Below, piece after piece: positions 32,796 to 41,027 of a stretch of DNA of 64,000 nt (its first letter is position 1; every line of letters begins with the position of its first letter). The notes beneath the pieces were generated by a model. It did no database searches and was not told the DNA's origin. It saw nothing but the letters and a program-made list of their open reading frames with translations. A program made the translations under genes and the position numbers. The stretch spans positions 124,001-188,000 of the forward strand of contig JAWKRG010000012.1 in the NCBI GenBank assembly GCA_041389725.1, in the 5' to 3' direction. Origin of the DNA: Polyangiaceae bacterium. GTDB lineage: Bacteria > Myxococcota_A > Polyangia > Polyangiales > Polyangiaceae.

Positions 32796-33542
32796 TCATG
32801 CTGCGCACAGGCCGCTGACGTAGCGTGCCTCGCGAAGGTCGAAGATGGTTGGATCGCTGCCGCACAGGGGACAGCTGGCTCGCGGACGGACCTCGACGGC
32901 GCGCAGATCGTCACGCTTCCCGTCGTAGGCCAGCAGGCGGCCGTGGCGGGCCCCGCCCGCCAAGATCGACAGTGCGGCGTCTGCCATCAACGCGCCCGCA
33001 AGACCAGCGACGGGCGCCATCACCCCCGCCTCCGCACAGTTCGGCGCTGCTGCACCTGTGGGTACGTCTTCGAACAGGCAGCGATAGCAGGGACCCCCGG
33101 CGGGGTGGACTGCCCAAGCCGTGGCCGTCCAGCGGATGGCCGCGCCGTGCACCACAGGGCGGCGCGCCAAGTGCGCGGCGTCGCAGGCCAGGAATTTGGT
33201 CGCGAAGTTGTCGGCACCCTCGAGCAGTACGTCCGCTCGGTTTGCCAGCTCCAGGGCCGTTTCGGGCAGAAAGCGTGTCGCGATGGTCTCGACCCGACCG
33301 CCATAGCCGGCACGGAGCAGACCTTCCCGCGCGGCATCGAGCTTGTGCCGCCCGACGTCCTCGTCTCGATACAGGATCTGACGATGGAGATTCGACGTCT
33401 CCACCTGATCGTCGTCCACCAGCACGAGGCGACCCACCCCTGCGGCAGCAAGCGCGAGTGCAGCGGGGCAACCCAGGCCGCCCACGCCGATGATCAGCGC
33501 GCTTTGACCTGCCAAGCGTGCTCGATCAGCTGAAGTACTCAT
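32796..33542 (-). CDS. E1-like adenylyltransferase, MoeB/ThiF family
   Basis: The 248-residue enzyme has the nucleotide-binding loop GVGGLG (19-24), the Asp-rich strand LVDDDQ (41-46), NLHRQ (51-55) and two zinc-binding Cys pairs (CYRC and CPLC). It should activate the C-terminal glycine of the neighbouring carrier as an adenylate. It is short for a MoeB/ThiF enzyme because the N-terminal arm is missing, and there is no rhodanese domain, unlike MoeZ. The missing arm sequence occurs in the small gene two positions downstream. Its ATG (33542) overlaps the cysK stop by 17 bases. Confidence 0.88.
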   Translation of the reverse strand: MSTSADRARLAGQSALIIGVGGLGCPAALALAAAGVGRLVLVDDDQVETSNLHRQILYRDEDVGRHKLDAAREGLLRAGYGGRVETIATRFLPETALELANRADVLLEGADNFATKFLACDAAHLARRPVVHGAAIRWTATAWAVHPAGGPCYRCLFEDVPTGAAAPNCAEAGVMAPVAGLAGALMADAALSILAGGARHGRLLAYDGKRDDLRAVEVRPRASCPLCGSDPTIFDLREARYVSGLCAA

Positions 33543-34494
33543 CGAGACTGAAGTACCTTTCCCCGGTGTCGCACAGAACGGTGACGACGTTCTTGTCCGG
33601 TCCGAGTTCGCGAGCGACCTCGAGCGCGATGGCGACGTTGGCACCCGCGCTGATGCCCACCAGTAGGCCCTCCTCTCGAGCCAAGCGTTGCTTGGTGCGG
33701 TAGGCGTGTTCGTCGCTCACCGTTCGCACTTCGTGGGGCGCTGTGGGGTCGTAGTTCTTGGGCACGAAACCCGCTGCCAAACCCTGGATCTTCGTGGGCC
33801 CCCGCTCGCCGCGACTGATCGTGGCGCAGGCGTCGGGCTCGACGGCGACGACGCGACAGTCGCCCGCGACCTGCCTCAGTTTCCTGCCGACACCACTGAC
33901 GGTTCCCCCCGTGCCCACGGCGGCCACGAAGGCGTGCAACGGCTCCGGTGCCAGCGCATCGAGGATTTCCCGGGCCGTCGTCTCCGCGTGCACCGCCGGG
34001 TTGGCGTCGTTCTCGAACTGCTGCGGCATGAAGGCCCCGGGGGTTCGTTTCACGATCTCCGTGGCTTCGGCGATCGACCCCTCCATCTGCGCGTGTTCCG
34101 AGGTGAGCACCACCTCTGCGCCGAAGGATTCGAGCAACTGGCGGCGTTCGAGGCTCATGCTCTCGGGCATGGTCAAGATGCAGCGGTAGCCGCGGCGCGC
34201 GCAGACGAGGGCGAGCCCGATGCCGGTGTTGCCACTGGTCGGTTCGACCACGACGCCGCCGGGCCCAAGGAGGCCTTCTTGTTCGGCTCGTTCGATCATC
34301 GCCAGGCAAATGCGGTCCTTGACGGACCCGCCAGGATTCATGTGTTCGAGCTTGCCGAATACCCGAGCGCGCCTCGGGTCGGCGTCCAAGCGCCGGATCT
34401 CCACCAGACTGGTGTTGCCGATCAGATCGAGGACGCTATTGACGATCCGAGGGTGGTTCGGCAACGGCGGAAGCGTGTCGCTAGGCTTGGACAT
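33526..34494 (-). CDS. cysK: Cysteine synthase, CysK type
   Basis: The 322-residue PLP-dependent O-acetylserine sulfhydrylase has the catalytic Lys in NPGGSVKD (K59), SGNTG (about 86-90), the phosphate-binding GTGGTVSG (about 193-200) and the C-terminal ISAGAN region. It makes cysteine from O-acetylserine and sulfide. It is the first enzyme gene after the Rrf2 regulator, which in Bacillus (CymR) is controlled by binding CysK; such contact is possible here. The ATG at 34494 is preferred over a longer frame to 34608. Confidence 0.94.
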   Translation of the reverse strand: MSKPSDTLPPLPNHPRIVNSVLDLIGNTSLVEIRRLDADPRRARVFGKLEHMNPGGSVKDRICLAMIERAEQEGLLGPGGVVVEPTSGNTGIGLALVCARRGYRCILTMPESMSLERRQLLESFGAEVVLTSEHAQMEGSIAEATEIVKRTPGAFMPQQFENDANPAVHAETTAREILDALAPEPLHAFVAAVGTGGTVSGVGRKLRQVAGDCRVVAVEPDACATISRGERGPTKIQGLAAGFVPKNYDPTAPHEVRTVSDEHAYRTKQRLAREEGLLVGISAGANVAIALEVARELGPDKNVVTVLCDTGERYFSLDEYFS

Positions 34495-34511
34495 GGCCAC
34501 TCGTCGAACCC

Positions 34512-34970
34512 TCAGATGACGTACACGTAGCGGGAATTCCGTGGCCGGCGCATGCCGAGACCATCCGCTCGCGTGCAGATGTCGTGCAAAGTAACCGCAT
34601 CGAAGCACGCCTCGATGCGTGCCGAAAGGTCACCGAGCACCGCGTCGGTGACCCGTCGGGCGTCGAGCGGCGCGCGGCCCTTCTTTCCGCTGTCCTTGTC
34701 GCCAAGAACGATGGGACCTTCCAGTGCGCGCACGACGTCGCCCAGGCGAATCTCCTCGGGTCGACGCGCCAGACTATATCCGCCCTGAGGCCCTCGCTTC
34801 GAGCCCACGATGGCCGCGCGCTTCAGATCTTGAAAGATCTGCTCCAGGAATCGCGGAGGGATGCTCTGCCGCTGTGCGATGTCCTTGACCTGGGTAGGCT
34901 TGCCCTCGTTGCAGTAAGCGATGTCGAACAGCGCGCGAATGGCGTACCGTCCCTTGTTGGAGAGCTTCAC
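34512..34970 (-). CDS. Rrf2-family transcription regulator, CymR-like
   Basis: A 152-residue winged-helix regulator with the family N-terminus MKLSNKGRYAIRALFDIA and the recognition segment IPPRFLEQIFQDLKRA (about 37-52), followed by KRGPQGGYSLAR. The three clustered Cys of IscR-type [2Fe-2S] binding (around 90-105) are not present; only three isolated Cys residues are seen. It resembles CymR, which senses cysteine availability through CysK. It opens the cysteine operon and probably regulates it and itself through the palindrome just upstream. The start codon is GTG (34970). Confidence 0.88.
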   Translation of the reverse strand: MKLSNKGRYAIRALFDIAYCNEGKPTQVKDIAQRQSIPPRFLEQIFQDLKRAAIVGSKRGPQGGYSLARRPEEIRLGDVVRALEGPIVLGDKDSGKKGRAPLDARRVTDAVLGDLSARIEACFDAVTLHDICTRADGLGMRRPRNSRYVYVI

Positions 34971-34975
34971 GCACT

Positions 34976-34990
34976 CCTATGTAATTTAGG
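34976..34990. promoter_or_regulatory. Inverted repeat, candidate Rrf2 operator
   Basis: CCTA-N7-TAGG (CCTATGTAATTTAGG on the plus strand) is an imperfect palindrome in an unusually AT-rich stretch, directly upstream of the Rrf2 gene and 31 bases before the secernin gene. Its position across the probable -10 region fits autorepression. Binding is inferred, not shown. Confidence 0.5.
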
Positions 34991-35005
34991 CATCGGAATT
35001 GTCAA
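34978..35005 (-). promoter_or_regulatory. Candidate promoter of the cysteine operon
   Basis: On the minus strand a perfect TTGACA (35005-35000) is followed after 16 bases by TACATA (34983-34978). Transcription starting about seven bases later would be almost at the GTG codon, so the transcript would be nearly leaderless. The -10 match is weak (half of the consensus). Confidence 0.35.
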
Positions 35006-35020
35006 GAAAGGCCTGCGCGC

Positions 35021-36361
35021 ATGTGCGATACCGTATTCGTCGACGGTCTCTCGTCGCGCCGGGGGCATGCTTTTTTCGCGAAGAACAGCGATCGCGAACC
35101 GGATGAAGCCCAGTGCGTGGAGCTCCTGCCCGGACGGCGACCCGAAGCGGGAAGCCGCGTTCGAACCACGTACCTGACACTGCCAGAGGTTGCCGCCACC
35201 CACCGCGTGCTGCTCTGCCGGCCGTTCTGGATGTGGGGTGCGGAGATGGGGGTCAACGAGCACGGAGTGGCCATCGGCAACGAAGCAGTGTTCACCCGCG
35301 CACCCGCCGAGTCACCAGCGCTGCTGGGGATGGACCTGGTGCGGCTCGGACTCGAGCGCGCAGCAAGCGCCGAAGCAGCGCTGGACGTCATCACTTCGCT
35401 ACTGGAAGAGCACGGCCAGGGTGGCGCGGCGGGCTATCGCAATCGGCGCTTCCGCTATGACTCGAGCTTCATCATCGCGGACGCCGGGAGTGGGTGGGTG
35501 CTCGAAACCGCCGGACGCGCGTGGGTGGCGAAGCGCGTCCACGGCGTGCGCGCGATCTCGAATTCACTGACGCTTCGCGACGACTGGGATCGCGCCAGTC
35601 CGGGGCTGAGTGCTCGCGCGCGGGATTGGGGACTCGCCCCTGGCCGCGGGAAACTCGACTTCGCGCGAACCTTCGCCAAGCCGCTGCTCGCACGCGCCGC
35701 CAATGCGCCAGGGCGGCGTGCTTGCCTGGAAGGAGCGCTTGCGGCGCGCAGTAGCGAAGTGGAACTGGAAGACGTCCTGGCTGCACTGCGCTCTCACGGC
35801 AGGCTCGATCGTCCCGATCGAGCCACTCGCGCGCTGCGAGCAACGGTGTGTGCCCACGCGGGCCCGCTGCCGACGCGTGCATCGTCCCAGACGACGGGAT
35901 CCCTAGTGGTAGAGCTGGGCGCGGAGGCGCTGGCCTGGGTGACCGGCACCAGCGCGCCATGCCTGAGCGTGTTTCGACCACTCTGGCCAGCGGGGGACGA
36001 AGCACTTCGCACCCGCACTCCGAGCGCGCGCTTCGACCCCGCGGTCACGTGGTGGCGCCACGAAGTGATGCATCGCCTCGCCCTGGGGCAACTCTCGGGA
36101 ACCCTGGCCCGCCTTGGCCAGGAGCGCGATGCCGTCGAACGACGCTTCGCCACCGCCGCATCGGCGGCTGGCTCCCGGGCCGCCCGGCGCGAGTCGATCC
36201 GACGCGCCGAGAGCGAAGCGAGAGAATTCACCGAGGTCTGGACGAACCGCTTGGCGGAGGCACCGGCACGCCTTCCGGCCATGATTCGCGGCTATTTCCG
36301 AGAATTGGACGAAGCCACGGGACTGGCGGCAGCCGTGCGAGACCGCGCAGACGTGTACTGA
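35021..36361 (+). CDS. Secernin-family (peptidase C69-like) protein
   Basis: The 446-residue protein begins MCDT, placing Cys2 as the N-terminal nucleophile after Met removal, as in the Ntn-hydrolase fold of secernins and C69 dipeptidases. The N-terminal half has the conserved segments FAKNSDREPDE (19-29), MGVNEHGVAIGNEAVF (about 76-91) and GLERAASAEAALDVI. It should hydrolyse an amide bond, but a substrate cannot be inferred. The gene is divergent from the cysteine-operon regulator and shares its intergenic region. Codon use looks normal. Confidence 0.82.
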   Translation: MCDTVFVDGLSSRRGHAFFAKNSDREPDEAQCVELLPGRRPEAGSRVRTTYLTLPEVAATHRVLLCRPFWMWGAEMGVNEHGVAIGNEAVFTRAPAESPALLGMDLVRLGLERAASAEAALDVITSLLEEHGQGGAAGYRNRRFRYDSSFIIADAGSGWVLETAGRAWVAKRVHGVRAISNSLTLRDDWDRASPGLSARARDWGLAPGRGKLDFARTFAKPLLARAANAPGRRACLEGALAARSSEVELEDVLAALRSHGRLDRPDRATRALRATVCAHAGPLPTRASSQTTGSLVVELGAEALAWVTGTSAPCLSVFRPLWPAGDEALRTRTPSARFDPAVTWWRHEVMHRLALGQLSGTLARLGQERDAVERRFATAASAAGSRAARRESIRRAESEAREFTEVWTNRLAEAPARLPAMIRGYFRELDEATGLAAAVRDRADVY

Positions 36362-36507
36362 ACCTGCCGCTCCAGTGCGAAGGAAATCCAGCCCCAACGG
36401 CCGAATTTCGGAAAAACTTTCGTCGTTTGGGCTGACGATGGGAAAATGTGGGCTCAGAATATCGCCGCCCGCCGTGGAGGCCCGAGCTGGCGATTTGGGA
36501 GATGTGT

Positions 36508-38220
36508 ATGTTGCGTCGCGCGAGTGTGCTGTTGAGTTTTGGTTTGGTGGTCGCCTGCGGTTCAGGCGGGTCATCAGGCTCCCCGGGCGCCGGAGGCAAC
36601 CTCGGGCAACCCGGGTGCACCGCGGCCCCCGAGTGCAACGGATGTCTCGACTGCTACTCGAAGTGCGTGTGCACCACCGGCGACGTGCAGGCTTGTCCCG
36701 CAGCGTGCGGGCTCAGCAGCGGCGGCGCATCGGGGGGTGGCTTTGGTGGCACCGGCAACGCGCCGCCGACCGGTGGCAGCCCCGGCACGGGGGGTAGCGC
36801 TGGCCCGGATGATCTCGCGTCCAATATTCGGGTCACGGAGATCGCCGTCTATCAAGCGGTGAAGATCCCGGTGATGAAGGCGGGCGCAGAAGTAACCCAG
36901 CGCAACGCCCAAGTCGTCGCCGGTCGCGACGCACTGGTGCGGGTCTTCGTCTCGCCGGATCCCGGGTTCACTCCGCGCGAGATCGTGGGTCGTCTCACGC
37001 TGCAAGGCCCGGGTGCAGGCGCGCCGATCGAGGTCAAGCAAGCGATCAATGCCGCCTCTTCGGATGCGTCGCTGCCTTCGACCCTGAACTTCGAAGTGCC
37101 TGGCGCCCAGATCAGCGCGGGAACGACCTACTCCGTGACCCTGCTCGAGCCGGCGCCCGGTGGGCCGCCCGGCGCCGAGGACGGAGCGCGCTTTCCTGTG
37201 AATGGGGCGGCGAACCTAGGCGCGCAGAGCACCGGACCGAGCCTCAACGTCACCGTCGTGCCGATCGTCGTCAACGGCTTCACGCCGGGCACGAGTCAGA
37301 GCCAGATGAACATCTTGTACAACAGGCTCAAGGGCATGTACCCCACGCCTGATGTGAAGATCACGGTGCGCGCGGCGGTCAACTATCCGAGTTCGGTGTC
37401 GGCAACGAGCGGCAACAGTTGGTCTCAGGCGCTCAATTTCGTCGAGAGCGTTCGACAGCAGGATCAGCCGCCGAAGAACACATTCTACTTTGGCATGATC
37501 ACGCCCGCGAACTCTTCGTTTCAGTTCTGCGGTGGTGGATGTATCGCAGGCCTCAGCAATCAGCCGGGACCGAACGACGTCAGTGGGCGCTGCTCGATCG
37601 GACTGGGGTTCTTCAACCAGGGGCAAAACGACCCCGACAGCACCATGGCGCACGAGGTGGGACACGCACACGGCGTCGGCCACGCGCCCTGTACCCAATT
37701 CGGCGGCATCACGGGTGTCGACCCCAACTTCCCCTACAACGGCGGCAGCATCGGCACCTGGGGCTGGGACATCATCGGCAAGCAGCTGAAGAATCCGGCG
37801 CAATTCACCGACATCATGGGCTACTGCGAACAGGAATGGATCAGCGACTACAACTACCAGAAGTGGTTCACTCGACTGGCGTACGTCAATAGCACGGCCT
37901 ACTACAAGGTGATCGACACCGAGCGTGCTCCGGGGCTCTTCCGCACCTTGATTCTGGACGGCGACGGTTCGAGTTCCTGGGGCTACGAGTTCACCATGCA
38001 CGACCCGGTGGAGGGCGAGAAGCGTACGGTGAATTTGGTCGACGCGCAGGGAAACGTCACGGGTAGCATCACGGGCTTCTACACGCCCCACGATCACGGA
38101 GGCGGCGGCTTCTTGCGCGTGCGTTCGAGCCGATTGACAACTCTGGCGCCGACACAACTGCTGAAGGTGCAGGGAGCCGCGGCCCTCTCCGTCGGATCCC
38201 TGAAGCAGGCTCCCAACTGA
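36508..38220 (+). CDS. Lipoprotein with metzincin-type metallopeptidase domain
   Basis: The ATG at 36508 has GGGAG six bases upstream and gives a 570-residue lipoprotein (signal ending GLVVAC). After a Cys-rich segment (about 35-65) and a Gly/Ser linker comes a beta-rich region (about 110-300), then a metzincin site HEVGHAHGVGH (about 382-392, HExxHxxGxxH) and, about 55 residues further on, DIMGYC with the Met-turn (Met about 437). The C-terminus is a further beta-rich domain. This is a zinc endopeptidase anchored on the cell surface; substrate unknown. It is followed by another Cys-rich lipoprotein on the same strand. Confidence 0.85.
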   Translation: MLRRASVLLSFGLVVACGSGGSSGSPGAGGNLGQPGCTAAPECNGCLDCYSKCVCTTGDVQACPAACGLSSGGASGGGFGGTGNAPPTGGSPGTGGSAGPDDLASNIRVTEIAVYQAVKIPVMKAGAEVTQRNAQVVAGRDALVRVFVSPDPGFTPREIVGRLTLQGPGAGAPIEVKQAINAASSDASLPSTLNFEVPGAQISAGTTYSVTLLEPAPGGPPGAEDGARFPVNGAANLGAQSTGPSLNVTVVPIVVNGFTPGTSQSQMNILYNRLKGMYPTPDVKITVRAAVNYPSSVSATSGNSWSQALNFVESVRQQDQPPKNTFYFGMITPANSSFQFCGGGCIAGLSNQPGPNDVSGRCSIGLGFFNQGQNDPDSTMAHEVGHAHGVGHAPCTQFGGITGVDPNFPYNGGSIGTWGWDIIGKQLKNPAQFTDIMGYCEQEWISDYNYQKWFTRLAYVNSTAYYKVIDTERAPGLFRTLILDGDGSSSWGYEFTMHDPVEGEKRTVNLVDAQGNVTGSITGFYTPHDHGGGGFLRVRSSRLTTLAPTQLLKVQGAAALSVGSLKQAPN

Positions 38221-38243
38221 AACGACTACCGACCGCTTTTCGC

Positions 38244-39383
38244 ATGCCTCCCACGAGCAGCCCAATTGCCACGCTCGTCCCCACCGGCTTGCTGGCCCTT
38301 GCCTTGTCGTGCTCGACCGTGGCTGGAATCGACGAGGACTATCATGTGGTCAACGCGGGCGACGCGAGCGCAGGAGCGCCGGGGGGCGGAGGTGTCGCCA
38401 CGGGCGGCTTCGCGGGCAGCAGCGGCTTTGGCGCAAGCGGTGGCGTGAGTGGGGGAAGCGGGGGCGCTGGAGGCAGCGGCGGTAGCGGAAACGCCAGTGG
38501 CACGGGCGGCGGAGGCACCGGAGGTGCGAGCGGTGCAAGCGGCACCGGTGGTGGCGCGGGCTGCGCATCCTTGGGCAAGACGTGTCTGCCAGCGGTTCCG
38601 TCGGGTTGGACCGGACCCGTGGCCATCAAGACTTCGACTGGAACACCCTCGGCGTGCCCGAGCGAGTTTCCGACCGAGACGGGACCGTACTTCTCGGGGC
38701 TCCAGTACAGCATCGCAAGTTGCCAGTGCTCTTGTGCTTCGCCGACGGGCGCGACGTGTTCGAGCGCGGTGCTGTCGCAGGCGGGCACCTGCGGTAGTCC
38801 AGGCTCGACCGTCGCTGTGGTCCCCTCGGGCGGAACGTGCACCAGCGTCCCGCTGCTCAACGCCGGTCAGGTGAAGGCGTCCGGCACGGTCAGCGGGGGA
38901 AGCTGCGTCCCGCAGGCGAACCACACCATCGCGCCCCCAGTATGGAGCGGGCAGGTGCGGATCTGTGAAGGAGCATCGACCGCCGGCATCTGCAATGGGA
39001 CCGATGTTTGCGCGCCAACCCTTCAGCCGAGCGAGGCGTGCGCCTACCGCCTCGGAACCTTTGCGTGCCCGACCGAATACCCAGTCGGCACGTCGTATTT
39101 CATGGGCTACACGGACAGTCGGGACTGTACGAGCTGCACTTGTGGCCCCGTGAGTGGCAGCTGTTTGGGCGTTGGCACTGTGTCGTTTCACACGCAGAGC
39201 GACTGCACCGACGCCTCGACGACGACAGTGGCTCCCGGCGGCTGCATCCCGGCGGCTAGCGCCTCGGCGTACGCCGCGTACACGGGAGGTACTCCCGTGG
39301 GTGGCAGTTGTCTGCCGGGCGGTGCCTCTCCCGTCGGCACCGTGGTGGCCGACGGTGAGCTCACCGTGTGCTGCCAAAACTAG
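38244..39383 (+). CDS. Cys-rich surface lipoprotein of unknown function
   Basis: The 379-residue product has a lipoprotein signal (ALALSC), a Gly/Ala/Ser/Thr linker (about 40-110) and a C-terminal half with about 24 Cys residues in patterns such as CQCSCASPTG and CTSCTCGPVSGSC, which suggests two related disulfide-rich modules (around 115-215 and 230-330). The first module carries ACPSEFPTETGPYFSGL and the second ACPTEYPVGTSYFMGYTD, clearly an internal duplication. No enzyme motif is present. It starts 23 bases after the metzincin lipoprotein stop and may be cotranscribed with it. Confidence 0.7.
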   Translation: MPPTSSPIATLVPTGLLALALSCSTVAGIDEDYHVVNAGDASAGAPGGGGVATGGFAGSSGFGASGGVSGGSGGAGGSGGSGNASGTGGGGTGGASGASGTGGGAGCASLGKTCLPAVPSGWTGPVAIKTSTGTPSACPSEFPTETGPYFSGLQYSIASCQCSCASPTGATCSSAVLSQAGTCGSPGSTVAVVPSGGTCTSVPLLNAGQVKASGTVSGGSCVPQANHTIAPPVWSGQVRICEGASTAGICNGTDVCAPTLQPSEACAYRLGTFACPTEYPVGTSYFMGYTDSRDCTSCTCGPVSGSCLGVGTVSFHTQSDCTDASTTTVAPGGCIPAASASAYAAYTGGTPVGGSCLPGGASPVGTVVADGELTVCCQN

Positions 39384-39387
39384 GCTA

Positions 39388-39417
39388 GGGCCCGCTCAGA
39401 ACATTCCGGCCGGGCCC
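39388..39417. terminator. Possible bidirectional terminator
   Basis: GGGCCCG and CGGGCCC are separated by 16 bases between the convergent lipoprotein and kinase genes. The stem is 7 bp with no T-run, so this is only a weak candidate. Confidence 0.3.
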
Positions 39418-39418
39418 C

Positions 39419-40864
39419 TTAGTGCTGGGAATAGAGATCCTCGGGCGTCTCTCCCGGAGCCGCGGGCTTGGGTTTGGCGGCGGGTTCCGGCGGGCGCGGC
39501 GCGTGCTCCGCGGGGTCGGACTTGTGCGGCGCTCGTTCGACGGGCGCCGAGGGGAGCGATTCCTCAACGGGCGCAGCGCCGGACGCACTTGGCGCGGCAG
39601 CTGCGGCCGGGTGTTCCGAGGGGACCGCAGATGCCGTCGGCAAGGTTGGAATCGACGGAACCTCCATCCGCTCGAGACTTGCCGCCACCGGAGCCGCACG
39701 CCTCGCGAGCAGCAACCAAGCCGCGACGCCGACAGCCCCCATCAGCCCAAGCAACACGGCAATCCACACCAGGGCGCGCCCAGGTGCATGCAGCGCACCG
39801 CGCTGGCGGCCCGATACCGGTATGGCGGTGTCGACGCTCGGCGCTGGCGCGCGACCAGCCCCTTCCGCAGCCATTCTCGCGAGTACCGGGTTTTCGCCTG
39901 GGCGCACGACGTGTGTCAGGGCTCCGATCTTCCGCGACGGCGCGGCGGGTCGAAGCTCTTCTGGGATCGCAACGGCGAGCGCTTCGCACAGGGCGATCGT
40001 CGCCTCGCTCGCGCGCGCAAAGCGCTGCGCAGGGTCAGGATGGCACGCCCGCGCAAACCAGGCGTCGAAGGTCGGTGGAAGGGGGAACAAGTAGCGCTGG
40101 GCTCGATAGCTCGCGGGCTCGCGGGGACCCGCGGCGAGCACGACTGTGAGGTCCAAGGGATTGGTGATCTGCGAGCCCTCCAGCTCGAAGTAGTGATGGC
40201 CCACCAAGAACCGGAAGGCGATCATGCCAAGCGCGTAGATATCGACGGTCGGCGTGATTGGCTGTCCCCGAAATTGCTCTGGGGCCATGTACATAGGCGT
40301 GCCGCCCCCGGCTCCTTGCGTGGATTGCGCTGCAAGCACCTTGGCGATGCCGAAGTCCAAGATCTTGATCAAGGGTCCGCCGTCCGCTTGTCGCGTGAGG
40401 AACAGGTTGGCGGGCTTCAGATCGCGATGCACGATGGTCTGCCCGTGGCTGATATCGAGCGCGATCGCAGTTTGCGCGAGGTACACGGCAGCCTCTTCAG
40501 CCGTGAAGCGCCCCTTGCGACGGACGCGCTGGGACAGATCCTCCCCCGCCAAGAGCTCCATCACGATGAAGGGGCGGTTGGTATCGGTGTCGATGCCGGC
40601 GTCGAGCACGTCGACGATGTTCTCGCACGCGATCTGCGCGGTCACTCGGGATTCCCGCAGGAAACTCTCGCGAAACACACGGTCACCGGCGAGGTGGGGG
40701 CGCAGCACCTTCAGTGCACAACGACGCCCAGTGACCTCGTGCACGGCCTCGTACACGCTGCCGGCCCCGCCCGTCGCCAGGCGCGTTCCGACACGGTACC
40801 GCCCTGCAAACGGCCGGTCCGTCGCGAGCAGGGCATCCATCATGGCGTCGGCCCGGAGCAACAC
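39419..40864 (-). CDS. Membrane-anchored Ser/Thr protein kinase
   Basis: The 481-residue product has a Hanks-type kinase domain near the N-terminus (about 20-290): TGGAGSVY glycine loop, CALKVLRP lysine, VHRDLKPAN catalytic loop, DFGIAK and MAPEQFRG. It has the usual Lys in the catalytic loop, unlike the kinase at 23192. A membrane helix (about 365-388) is followed by a Pro/Ala/Ser-rich tail that is presumably periplasmic. The start was left at a GTG at 40864; the tandem ATGs 21-24 bases downstream are equally likely. A TPR/PEGA-like protein gene lies about 160 bases upstream on the same strand. Confidence 0.9.
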   Translation of the reverse strand: MLLRADAMMDALLATDRPFAGRYRVGTRLATGGAGSVYEAVHEVTGRRCALKVLRPHLAGDRVFRESFLRESRVTAQIACENIVDVLDAGIDTDTNRPFIVMELLAGEDLSQRVRRKGRFTAEEAAVYLAQTAIALDISHGQTIVHRDLKPANLFLTRQADGGPLIKILDFGIAKVLAAQSTQGAGGGTPMYMAPEQFRGQPITPTVDIYALGMIAFRFLVGHHYFELEGSQITNPLDLTVVLAAGPREPASYRAQRYLFPLPPTFDAWFARACHPDPAQRFARASEATIALCEALAVAIPEELRPAAPSRKIGALTHVVRPGENPVLARMAAEGAGRAPAPSVDTAIPVSGRQRGALHAPGRALVWIAVLLGLMGAVGVAAWLLLARRAAPVAASLERMEVPSIPTLPTASAVPSEHPAAAAAPSASGAAPVEESLPSAPVERAPHKSDPAEHAPRPPEPAAKPKPAAPGETPEDLYSQH

Positions 40865-41027
40865 GACGCTGTCTGGCGGAAGGCCGGCATCGACGCCAGC
40901 TTAGCCCACTCCTGAACGGCCCGCGACGATTGGGAGGCGCGACCTAGCCTCGACTTGCCAGGTTGCCCTGCTGGACTCGAGTCCCATCGGGATCCGACCC
41001 TGCCAACACTGCTCGACACCAGCCGAG

